From assembly GCA_016893485.2 (NCBI GenBank), contig JAFEKX020000001.1, positions 6,093,501-6,157,500 on the forward strand: 64,000 bases of DNA, in the 5' to 3' direction. Below, in pieces: positions 55,678-64,000 of the stretch (positions are counted from its first letter, which is position 1; every line of letters starts with the position of its first letter). Below the pieces are notes generated by a model, which saw nothing but the letters and a program-made list of their open reading frames with translations, did no database searches and was not told the origin of the DNA. Made by a program: the position numbers and the translations under genes. This DNA is from Streptomyces sp. P3 (lineage in GTDB: Bacteria > Actinomycetota > Actinomycetes > Streptomycetales > Streptomycetaceae).

Positions 55678-58600
55678 TTGCGCAGACACGTGAAGAGAGC
55701 GTGCGCGGCCACCGTCGCCGCGTCCGCCGCCGTAGCCCTCGCCGCCGGAATGACCAGCCCGGCGTCGGCGAAGCCCGAACCGAGTGCGGCCGGTGCCGCC
55801 CAACTCGGGGCCGCCCAGGCGCGGGTCAAGGGCAGCCACCACATCACCCTGATCACCGGCGACCGCGTCACCGTCGACGCGAAGGGCCGGGTCGCCGGTC
55901 TGGAGCCGGCAAAGGGCCGTGAACACATACCCGTTCAGGTCCGCAAGCTCGACGGGCACACGCTCGTCATACCCGTGGACGCGGCCCGGCTGATCGCGTC
56001 CGGCAAGCTCGACCAGCGGCTCTTCGACATCACCGAGCTCAACAAGTCGGCGGAGCGCGCCTCGCAGAAGTCCGGTCTGAAGGTTATCGTCGGCTACCAG
56101 GGCGCGGCCACCGCGACCAAGGCCGACGTCCGGGACGCGGGCAGGCTGCGCCAGTCCCTAAAGACGCTGAACGCCGACGCCGTCCAGACCCCGCAGCAGG
56201 ACGCGCCCGAGCTGTGGAAGGCCGTCACCAACGGCGACCGGTCGGCGGCCGGCATCGCGCACGTCTGGCTCGACGGCGTCCGCAAGGCCAGCCTCGACAA
56301 GTCCGTGCCGCAGATCGGCGCCCCGAAGGCGTGGGCGGCCGGGTACACGGGCAAGGGCGTCAAGATCGCCGTACTGGACACGGGAGTCGACGCCGACCAC
56401 CCGGACCTGAAGACCCAGGTCATCGAGTCCAAGAACTTCTCCACGGCCGCCGACGCGAACGACCACTTCGGTCACGGCACGCACGTCGCCTCGATCGCTG
56501 CGGGCACCGGCGCCAAGTCGCACGGCAAGTACAAGGGTGTCGCGCCCGACGCGAAGATCCTCAACGGCAAGGTCCTCGACGACAACGGCTCAGGCGACGA
56601 CTCCGGCATCCTCGCCGGCATGGAGTGGGCGGCCCAACAGGGTGCCGACATCGTCAACTTGAGCCTCGGCGGCCAGGACACCCCGGGAATCGACCCGTTG
56701 GAGGCGGAGGTCAACAAGCTCTCCGCCGAGAAGGGCATCCTGTTCGCGATCGCCGCGGGCAACGAGGGCCCCGAGTCGATCGGTTCACCCGGCAGCGCCG
56801 ACGCGGCCCTCACCGTCGGCGCCGTCGACGGCAACGACAAGCTCGCCGACTTCTCCTCCACCGGCCGCGCGCGTCGGCGACGGAGCCATCAAGCCGGACG
56901 TCACCGCGCCGGGCGTCGACATCACCGCCGCCGCGGCCCCGGGCAGCGTCATCGACAAGGAGGTCGGCGAGAACCCGCCCGGCTACCTCACCATCTCGGG
57001 TACGTCGATGGCGACCCCGCACGTCGCCGGTGCCGCCGCCATCCTCAAGCAGGAACACCCCACTTGGGGCTACGCCGAGCTGAAGGGCGCGCTCACCGGG
57101 TCCGCGAAGGGCGGCAACTACACGCCGTTCCAGCAGGGTTCGGGCCGGATCGCCGTCGACAAGGCCATCAAGCAGAGCGTCATCGCCGACCCGGTGTCGG
57201 AGAGCTTCGGCGTCCAGCAGTGGCCGCACACCGACGACACCCCGGTCACCAAGCAGGTCACCTACCGCAACCTCGGCACCACCGCCGTCACCCTCAAGCT
57301 CACGGTGGCCGCCACCAACCCCAAGGGCCAGGCGGCTCCTTCGGGCTTCTTCAAGCTCGCCAAGACATCGGTGACCGTACCGGCGGGCGGCACGGCCCCG
57401 GTCGGCCTGACCGTCAACACCAAGCTGGGCGGCACGCTCGACGGCGCCTACTCCGCGTACGTCACGGCGACCGGCGGCGGGCAGAGCGTCCGTACCGCCG
57501 CGGCCGTGGTGCGCGAAGTCCAGTCGTACGACCTCACGTTGAAGTTCATCAACCGGGACGGCACCCCCGCCAAGTACTACACGGCCACGGTCGCGGGCCT
57601 GTCCGGCCTCGGCGCGGACACCTTCGCCGCTCCCTACGACGCCTCCGGCACCGTCAAGGTCCGTGTCCCCAAGGGCGGTTACGTCCTCGACACCGGCGTC
57701 TTCGTGGACCCGGACGACTTCTCCAAGGGCGCCGACTGGATCGCCCAGCCCAAGCTGACCATCGACCGGAACACCACGGTCACGCTCGACGCCCGCACCA
57801 CCAAGCCCGTCGACGTCACCGTGCCGGACACCGGCGCCAAGGCGGCCTTCGCGTCGCCGAGTTACTCGCTCACGACAGCGGACGGCGGCGCCTCCTTCGG
57901 CTGGCTCATGGAGTCGTACGCCAACTTCCGCTCCGCGCACCTCGGTCCGCAGATCACCGACGGCTCGCTGGCCGAGCAGTGGGACGCGCACTTCCTCAAG
58001 GGCGCCGACGAGCAGTACGACACCACGACCGGCGGCAAGGTCAAGCAGCTCGCCACCGGCTTCACCAAGCACTACAAGGCGAGTGAACTCGCCACGGTGA
58101 AGGCCCGCATGGGCGCAGCCGCCAGCGGCAAGACCGGCGTGCTCAACGCCTTCGGCTACCTGCCCGACTCCTCCGGCGCCTCCGGCATCGGCAGCCCGCA
58201 GCCGCTGCCCGGCACCCGCGTCCTGCACGTCTCCACCATCAACGGCGCCCAGTGGGAACTGGACTTCGAGCAGGACGCCGGGCTCGACCCGGAGGGCTTC
58301 CCGATCGCCGAGTCCTACTACGTCTCGAACAGCCCGGAGACCTTCAAGTCCGGCCAGACCTACACCCGGACCTTCAACACGGCCGTCTTCGGCCCGCACC
58401 TCGACGACGTCTACGGCGTCTACCGCAACGGCAACGAGATCTCCGGGATCGTGCCGCTGTTCGCCGACTCCGCGCAGCACGCGGGCTCTTCGCTGTTCAC
58501 CTCGGTCAACACGACCCTGTACCGCAACGGCACGAAGGTGGGCTCCAACCAGGACCCGCTGCTCGGGGACGGGATATTCAAGGTCCCGGCCGCCAACGCC

Positions 58601-59020
58601 TCCTACAAGCTGACCACTTCGGTCATCCGGAGCGTCAAGGTAGCCGCCGCCTCCACCCGCATCGACGCGAGCTGGACCTTCTCCTCGAAGAAGCCGTCCG
58701 GCGCCAACATGGTCCAACTCCCGGTCTCCACCGCCCGGTTCAACGCCACGACCGGCCTCGACAGCCGCGTCGCGGCGGGCAAGAAGGCCACCTTCCCGGT
58801 CACCGTCGAGGGCGCGGCGGCCGGCCGCAACCTCAAGTCCCTCGGCGTGTGGGTGTCGTACGACTACGGCCAGACCTGGAAGAAGATCCCGGTCGTCAAC
58901 GGGAAGATCACCGTCACCAACCCGGCCAAGGGCAAGGCCATTTCGTTCCACGCGAAGATCGCCGACAAGAAGGGCAACAAGTCGACGATCTCGATCTACA
59001 ACGCGTTCTACGGCAAGTGA
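55678..59020 (+). CDS. Large secreted subtilisin-family serine peptidase (one frameshift)
   Basis: About 1110 residues from a TTG start with a strong AGGGGGAG site. The signal peptide is at 1-31 (AAVALAAGMTSPASA). A propeptide runs to about residue 215. The S8 catalytic domain has Asp234 in AVLDTGVDADHP, His267 in HFGHGTHVASIAAG and the Ser near 443 in SGTSMATPHVAGAAA. An extra base near 56868 (GGCCGCGCGCG) splits the two halves. A long C-terminal region of beta-rich domains follows (YRNLGTTAVTLKLTVAATNP; VWVSYDYGQTWKKIPVVNGK), typical of streptomycete subtilases. No LPxTG-type signal, so it is released. Confidence 0.93.
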
Positions 59021-59047
59021 GCCGCTAGTGCCTGAATAGGCCGACAG

Positions 59048-59088
59048 CGAACGGCCCGCCGGAAGTGCAGCTTCCGGCGGGCCGTTCG
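59048..59088 (+). terminator. Terminator after the subtilase gene
   Basis: An 18-bp perfect stem, 59048-59065 with 59071-59088, and a five-base loop TGCAG. It is 28 bases after the stop and just before the next start. Confidence 0.92.
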
Positions 59089-59103
59089 TGTTTCCGTGAC
59101 TCC

Positions 59104-59872
59104 ATGACAGCCGAGAGCGTGGAATACATCCGGTACCGGGTCCCCGAGGAGCGGTCGGCGGAGTTCCTGGCCGCCTACACCCGTGCCGCACGACAGCTGG
59201 CCGCCGCCCCGCAGTGTGTGGCGTACGAGCTGGCCCGCTGCGAGGAGGACGCCGAGCACTTCGTCCTGCGCATCACCTGGACGTCGACCGAGGCACACCT
59301 GGAGGGCTTCCGCAGGTCGGAGCTGTTTCCGCCGTTCCTCGCCGAGATCGGCCCGTACGTCGAGCACATCGAGGAGATGCGCCACTATCGGCCGACACCG
59401 GTGCGCGGCGACGGATCGGCCGTACCCACCCCTACGACTGGGCGGGCGGCGCCGAGGCCTTCTCCCGGCTGACCGAGGTCTTCTACGACAAGGTGCTCAA
59501 GGACGACCTCCTCGCCCCGCTCTTCGCCGGTCTGGCCCCCGAGCACGCCGAGCACGTCGCCCTCTGGCTCGGCGAGGTCTTCGGCGGCCCGGCGACGTAC
59601 TCCGCGACCCAGGGCGGCCACGGCCACATGGTCGCCAAACACTTCGGCAAGAACATCAGCGAGCGTCAGCGGCGCCGCTGGGTCGACCTCATCCAGGACG
59701 CGGCCGACGACGCGGGCCTGCCGACGGACGCGGAGTTCCGGTCGGCGTTCCTCGCCTACGTGGAGTGGGGGACGCGGCTGGCGGTGTACTTCTCGGGCCC
59801 GGACGCGCGGCCGCCCGCCGAGCAGCCGGTGCCGCGCTGGGGCTGGGGTCGATGCCGCCCTACCAGGGGTGA
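59104..59872 (+). CDS. Antibiotic-biosynthesis-monooxygenase/truncated-hemoglobin chimera (frameshifted)
   Basis: The N-terminal about 95 residues form an ABM domain (VEYIRYRVPEERSAEFLAAY, CVAYELARCEEDAEHFVLRI, HIEEMRHY). After a loss near 59432 the chain continues PYDWAGGAEAFSRLTEVFYD into a group II truncated hemoglobin (LFAGLAPEHAEHVALWLGEV, GGHGHMVAKHFGKNISERQR) with the proximal His in the HMVAKH region. A second loss near 59849 precedes the end MPPYQG. The total of about 256 residues and domain order match the ABM-trHb chimera known from Streptomyces avermitilis. A role in oxygen or redox-dependent oxidation is presumed. Confidence 0.9.
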
Positions 59873-59905
59873 CACCGGCGTGTCGGGGTCCCATAGGGTC
59901 ACCCC

Positions 59906-60418
59906 ATGACCGCCGCCGTCACCGCCATGATCACCGCCGTCGTCGGTGTGCTCGGCACCCTCTTCGCCCCCGTCCTCAGCCAGCGCCTCACCGCCCGGCA
60001 GCGCGCCGACGAGGCCCAACTCGACGAGCGCAGTCGGCGGTTCGAGGAGCGGCGGGACGCCTACACGGCGATGAACAGGGCCTCGCGGCAGTTCCACACG
60101 CTGCTCAAGGACGCCCTGCACCGGCTCCGCGACGGCGTCTACACCGAGTTGGAGCGCGACCAGCTGGAGGAGGCCCGCCGCGACTACCGGGACCGCTACG
60201 CCGAGGCGCAGATGGTCGTACCCGAACGGATCCTCGACGCGTCCCGCGCGGTGAACCAGGTCCTCGCCGATGTCGACGCCGCCGTGAAGCGACTCGACCG
60301 GGGCCTCGCCCGCGACGGCGAGAGCGCCGAGGGGTCACTGCTCCAACTCAAGGACGCCGAACCACGGTTGGCGGCGATGCGACAGCTGATGCGGGCGGAC
60401 CTCGGCGTCACGGAGTGA
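59906..60418 (+). CDS. Membrane-anchored coiled-coil protein, unknown function
   Basis: An intact 170-residue protein. One N-terminal helix (MITAVVGVLGTLFAPVLSQR) anchors it. The remainder is charged and helical with heptad-like runs (DEAQLDERSRRFEERRDAYT; DQLEEARRDYRDRYAEAQMV; VDAAVKRLDRGLARDGE), so a coiled coil is likely. No cysteine and no known domain. Its end overlaps by 11 bases the end of the convergent XRE regulator gene. Confidence 0.75.
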   Translation: MTAAVTAMITAVVGVLGTLFAPVLSQRLTARQRADEAQLDERSRRFEERRDAYTAMNRASRQFHTLLKDALHRLRDGVYTELERDQLEEARRDYRDRYAEAQMVVPERILDASRAVNQVLADVDAAVKRLDRGLARDGESAEGSLLQLKDAEPRLAAMRQLMRADLGVTE

Positions 60419-61340
60419 GATCGGGGCGCTGCGTCGACGCGCCCGCACGGGTCGCGTCCGTGCCCCAACTCGCCAGCAGACGCAGGGCGTCGGCCGACGG
60501 CGAGTCCGGCTCCGCGTGGTAGGTGATCAGGCTCGTCTCACAGCCGTCGTCCAGCCGGAAACCGTGGAAGTGCAGCGTGAGATCGCCGACCAGCGGATGG
60601 TGCAGGCGCTTCACGCCGTACGTCTTCTCCTTGACGTCATGAGTGGCCCACAGCCGCCTGAACTCCTCGCTCTTCACGGAGAGTTCGCCCACGAGACCGG
60701 AGAGCCGGGGTCGTCCGGGTGGCAGCCCGCGTCCATGCGGAGCATGCTCACGATGTCCGAGGCCTTCTGGTCCCACTCCACGAACAGCTCCCGGTACTCG
60801 GGCCGCAGGAACACCAGCCGCGCCCAGTTCCGGTCCTGCGGCGCCAGCTCCGACCAGTCGCCGAAGACGGCCGCGGCCATCCGGTTCCACGCCAGGATGT
60901 CCGAGCGGCGGCCCGTGACGTACGCCGGGACCGACTCGAACGCGTCGAGCAGCTGCCGGAGCGGGAGCGCGGACGTGCTGGGTGGGGGCCGACGGCTTCT
61001 TCTTGAGGTGCTTCGGCTTCGCGAGGTGCGTGAGGTGCGAGGACTCGGCGTCGGACAGCCGCAGCGCGCGGGCGATCGCCTCCAGGACCTCCGCCGACAC
61101 GTTCCGCCCGTTGCCCTGCTCCAGGCGGGTGTAGTACGCCACCGACACCCCGGCCAGCTGCGCCAGCTCCTCGCGGCGCAGCCCGGGCACCCTGCGGTGC
61201 CGCCCGAAGTCCGGCAGGCCCACGTCCTCGGGCTTCAGCCGGGCCCGCCGGGTGCGCAGGAACTCGCTCAGCTCGGCCCGCCGGTCCAGCGGCGGACCGG
61301 CGTCTGCGGGCCCGGAGGCGGATTCGGGGTGTTCGTCCAT
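60408..61340 (-). CDS. XRE-family regulator with MmyB-like ligand domain (frameshifted)
   Basis: About 300 residues. The N-terminal helix-turn-helix is LSEFLRTRRARLKPEDVGLP, then GLRREELAQLAGVSVAYYTR LEQG. The C-terminal MmyB-like domain has LLDAFESVPAYVTGRRSDIL, WNRMAAAVFGDWSEL and the end TLHFHGFRLDDGCETSLITY. Breaks near 60985, 60895 and 60715 cancel so that start and end share one frame. Regulators of this type often control a divergent oxidoreductase gene; here a zinc alcohol dehydrogenase is divergent 174 bases away. Confidence 0.85.
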   Translation of the reverse strand: MDEHPESASGPADAGPPLDRRAELSEFLRTRRARLKPEDVGLPDFGRHRRVPGLRREELAQLAGVSVAYYTRLEQGNGRNVSAEVLEAIARALRLSDAESSHLTHLAKPKHLKKKPSAPTQHVRAPAPAAARRVRVGPGVRHGPPLGHPGVEPDGRGRLRRLVGAGAAGPELGAAGVPAARVPGAVRGVGPEGLGHREHAPHGRGLPPGRPRLSGLVGELSVKSEEFRRLWATHDVKEKTYGVKRLHHPLVGDLTLHFHGFRLDDGCETSLITYHAEPDSPSADALRLLASWGTDATRAGASTQRPDLTP

Positions 61341-61514
61341 ACGGTCCAGTATTCCCGGTCGTACGACCGGGAGCCTGACCTCGCTGGTGGTAGGCACAGC
61401 GGACGTACGCAGAAGTGTGGCCTGGGTAGCCCCGGGACTTTCGGGCAGGCTTGCCATCGTGCCCGGTCAGAAGGCGGCCGGGCGCACAAACCCCCGCTAG
61501 GAGAGTGTTCCGGC

Positions 61515-62554
61515 ATGACCACAGTCGCCGCATACGCAGCCCCCGCCGCCAAGGCTCCCCTGGAGCGCACCACCATCGAGCGCCGGGCCGTACGTGAGTT
61601 CGACGTCCTGATCGACATCAAGTTCGCCGGTATCTGCCACTCGGACATCCACCAGGCCCGCGAGGGCTGGGGCGAGGCCATCTTCCCGATGGTCCCGGGC
61701 CACGAGATCGCCGGCATCGTCTCCGAGGTGGGCCCCGGGGTCACGAAGTTCCAGGTCGGCGACCGTGTGGGCGTCGGCTGCATGGTCGACTCCTGCCGTG
61801 AGTGCGACAACTGCAAGGCCGGCCTGGAGCAGTACTGCACCGGCGGCAACGTCGGCACGTACAACTCCGTCGGCAAGGACGGCGAGCCCACCTACGGCGG
61901 CTACTCCGAGAAGGTCGTCGTCGACGAGAACTTCGTCGTCGGCATCCCCGAGGGCATCTCCCTCGACGTGGCGGCGCCGCTGCTCTGCGCCGGCATCACC
62001 ACGTACTCGCCGCTGAAGCACTGGAACGCCGGTCCCGGCAAGAAGGTCGCGATCATCGGCATGGGCGGCCTCGGCCACATGGGCGTCAAGATCGCGCACG
62101 CCCTCGGCGCGGAGGTCACCGTCCTCTCGCAGTCCCTGCGCAAGCAGGAGGACGGCCTGAAGCTGGGCGCCGACCACTACTACGCGACCAGCGACCCGAA
62201 GACCTTCGAGGAGCTGCGCGGCACCCTCGACCTGATCATCTCCACCGTGTCGGCGCCGCTCGACCTCGGCGCGTACCTCTCGCTGCTGAAGACGGACGGC
62301 GCGCTGGTCAACGTGGGCGCCCCGAGGAGCCCGTCTCCCTCAACCTGTTCTCCGTGATCGGCGGCCGCAAGACCCTGGCCGGTTCCGGCATCGGCGGCAT
62401 CCAGGAGACCCAGGAGATGCTGGACTTCTGCGCCGAGCACGGTTTCGGCGCCGAGATCGAGGTCATCTCCGCGGACCAGATCAACGAGGCGTACGAGCGG
62501 GTACTGGCGAGTGACGTCCGCTACCGGTTCGTGATCGACACGTCGACGATCTGA
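61515..62554 (+). CDS. Zinc-dependent alcohol dehydrogenase, cinnamyl/YahK type (frameshifted)
   Basis: NADP-dependent reduction of aldehydes. Catalytic zinc ligands are the Cys in GICHSDIHQAREGWG and the His in VPGHEIAGIV; the structural zinc loop is CRECDNCKAGLEQYC. The cofactor site is IIGMGGLGHMGVKIAHALGA. One C is lost near 62325 (GCCCCGAGG), separating the last 75 residues (SVIGGRKTLAGSGIGGIQET). Joined it has about 346 residues, normal for the family. It is divergent from the XRE regulator, its likely controller. Confidence 0.93.
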
Positions 62555-62567
62555 CGGCGTCGCTTCA

Positions 62568-62605
62568 CACCGGACCCCGGAGCCGCACTGCTCCGGGGTC
62601 CGGTG
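62568..62605 (+). terminator. Terminator after the alcohol dehydrogenase gene
   Basis: A 16-bp perfect stem, 62568-62583 with 62590-62605, with a six-base loop CGCACT, 13 bases after the stop. Confidence 0.9.
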
Positions 62606-62665
62606 CGCGGGCGGGTGTGGGTGCGCGGTCGAGTGCGGATGCGTGATCGGCTGCGGGTGCGTCGT

Positions 62666-62693
62666 GGTTGCTCGCGCAGTTCCCCGCGCCCCT
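62666..62693 (-). repeat. Dispersed GC-rich repeat, copy 8
   Basis: Reverse-orientation copy GGTTGCTCGCGCAGTTCCCC then GCGCCCCT, with CTGCGGGTGCGTCG before it matching the extended flank of copies 1 and 7. Confidence 0.85.
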
Positions 62694-62764
62694 GAAGACA
62701 CGGGGTTGCTCTCGCCGTGCGATACAGCCCCGCACCCTTGAAGACGCCTGGCGCATCCCTCCCC

Positions 62765-62799
62765 AGGGGCGCGGGGAACTGCGCGACCGGCCCCCGCCG
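62765..62799 (+). repeat. Dispersed GC-rich repeat, copy 9
   Basis: AGGGGCGCGGGGAACTGCGC then GACCGGCCCCCGCC, facing copy 8 at a distance of about 70 bases, in the gap between convergent genes. Confidence 0.85.
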
Positions 62800-62820
62800 G
62801 GCTGTGGCCGCCGACGAACC

Positions 62821-63857
62821 TCAGGCACCCGTCCGGTTCCGCCCCAACAGCCACAGCAGGTACGGCCCTCCGACCAACGACGTCAGCGCGCCGACCGGCA
62901 CCTCCAGCGGAGGCAGGATCGTCCGCGCGGCGAGATCGGCGGTCACCAGGATCACCGCGCCCGTCAACGCCGAGCAGACCAACGGCAGTTGCGACGTACG
63001 GGTGAGCCGCCTCGCCAACTGCGGCGCGGTCAGCGCCACGAACCCGATCGGCCCGCCCGCCCCGGTCGCTGTCGCGGCCAAGACCACCCCGAGCACGGTC
63101 ACCGCCAGCCGAGTCCGGTCCACCCGCACCCCAGCGAGGCCGCGGTGTCGGCGTCCAGCCCGAGCGGCCGCACGGCACGGCTCGCCCACACCAACGCCGG
63201 CAGACACACCAGCAGTACGACGGCCAGGGGCGCCGCCTGCTCCCAGCCCCGCCCGTTCAGGGAACCGGTCAGCCACAGCTTGACCGTCTCGGCCTCCTGC
63301 AACTCGCTGTCCGAGAGATACAGCTGCACGACGGCCGACAGCGCGACCCCGATCCCAACTCCCGTCAGCACGAACCGACTTGGCTGCATCCCGTGCCGCC
63401 ACGCCAGCGCGTACACGAGCGCGGCGGCCACGAGCCCGCCCACCACGGAGACGGCGGGCATGGCACTGGGCGAGTTCACGAGCCCCGCGGACAGCGCGAG
63501 CACGGTCGCGGCGGCGGCACCGTGTCCGACCCCGATCACGTCCGGACTGGCGAGCGGATTCCGGGTGACGGTCTGCACGAGCGCTCCGGCGAGGCCCAGC
63601 GCGACACCGACCAGCGCGCCGAGCACGATCCGGGGAACCCGCAACTCGTTGACGACGAGGTCGTATGGACCGGATCCGGTGCGGAGGGTGTGCCCTACCG
63701 CGCCGGGCGAGATGTAGGTCTGGCCGAGACAGGCGGCGGCCAGCATCGCAACGGCCAGCAGGAGAAGCAGAGTTGCGGCTACGGCGGCCGAACGCCGGTG
63801 CAGGAGAAGGGAGACGGAGGGGTGAGGGCGCAGGACACTGACACCGGTGGGGCTCAT
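62821..63857 (-). CDS. FecCD-type iron-siderophore ABC permease (frameshifted)
   Basis: About 345 residues with about ten helices. Family motifs are LRVPRIVLGALVGVALGLAG, TRNPLASPDVIGVGHGAAAA, WLTGSLNGRGWEQA, and after a loss near 63125 the end VLAATATGAGGPIGFVALTA and PPLEVPVGALTSLVGGPYLL. Its start overlaps the stop of the upstream permease gene. The pair makes the membrane channel of a ferric-siderophore importer; the binding protein and ATPase are outside the window. Confidence 0.92.
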
Positions 63858-64000
63858 ACGGCCGTCGCCTTCCGCCGTACCAGGACCACCAGCACCGGCA
63901 CCCCACCAACGCCGTCATCACCCCGGCCGGCACCTCCGCAGGGGGAGCGCACGACCCGCCCCGCCACATCCGCCCCGACCAGCAGCGCGGCGCCGAGCAG
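63854..64000 (-). CDS. Second FecCD-type permease, C-terminal part (partial)
   Basis: The window ends inside this gene. The visible end reads LLGAALLVGADVAGRVV, then PPAEVPAGVMTALVGVPVLV and RRKATAV, matching the last two helices of FecD/FhuB-like permeases. Breaks near 63948 and 63908 are needed to join it. The stop TGA overlaps the next ATG as ATGA. Confidence 0.8.
   Translation of the reverse strand: MLGAALLVGADVAGRVVRSPCGGAGRGDDGVGGVPVLVVLVRRKATAV

Overview
The window is a stretch of high-GC Streptomyces chromosome. Gene order and products match, from memory, the conserved core around S. coelicolor SCO4885 to SCO4950. Landmarks are a nucleoside ABC transporter with cdd and deoA, add, afsQ2-afsQ1/sigQ, deoC, a phosphosugar mutase with purine nucleoside phosphorylase, accA2, pccE/pccB/birA, cya and hutH. 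I see no rRNA, tRNA, CRISPR array, transposase or prophage gene.

Layout. 1-4.2 kb: end of a nucleoside-uptake ABC operon, then cytidine deaminase and thymidine phosphorylase. 4.5-9.7 kb: STAS protein, an ECF sigma factor, a repeat-rich gap, an MFS exporter with a divergent LysR regulator, and an unusual alpha/beta hydrolase. 9.7-11.8 kb: adenosine deaminase, a small secreted protein and PspC. 11.8-17.1 kb: VanZ, then the lipoprotein/afsQ2/afsQ1 operon divergent from sigQ, with an AfsQ1-type box between, and a P-loop kinase. 17.2-26.4 kb: a small secreted protein, two aldehyde dehydrogenases behind deoC, membrane proteins, the mutase and purine nucleoside phosphorylase. 26.4-37.9 kb: a flavin quinone reductase, DeoR and TetR regulators, and the acyl-CoA carboxylase genes (accA2, pccE, pccB, birA) with Maf, a 42-residue membrane protein and an SGNH esterase. 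38-47 kb: adenylate cyclase, enoyl-CoA hydratase, GGDEF protein, hutH, lipoproteins, an LAxTG wall protein and an L,D-transpeptidase. 47-52.9 kb: accessory hydrolases around a PucR-type regulator. 53-64 kb: an ABC exporter, a large subtilase, a monooxygenase-hemoglobin chimera, an XRE regulator, an alcohol dehydrogenase and iron-siderophore permeases entering the right edge.

Cooperation. Nucleosides are imported and split by Cdd, Add, DeoA and PNP. The released sugar phosphate goes through the mutase and DeoC, and the acetaldehyde from DeoC is probably oxidised by the linked aldehyde dehydrogenase. Three of these transcription units (add, deoC, PNP) carry the same perfect palindrome CTACGCGCGTAG 16-25 bases before the start codon, which I read as one shared operator. 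AccA2, PccB, PccE and BirA form a biotin-dependent acyl-CoA carboxylase module.

Quality warning. More than half of the genes, including housekeeping ones, are broken by single-base indels, mostly losses in short G or C runs. The broken frames can be stitched into full-length family members, so I treat them as consensus errors and give whole-gene spans with the approximate break points. A dispersed GC-rich repeat with core GGGGCGCGGGGAACTGCGCG occurs at nine places between genes, and three tandem arrays fill two of the longer gaps.
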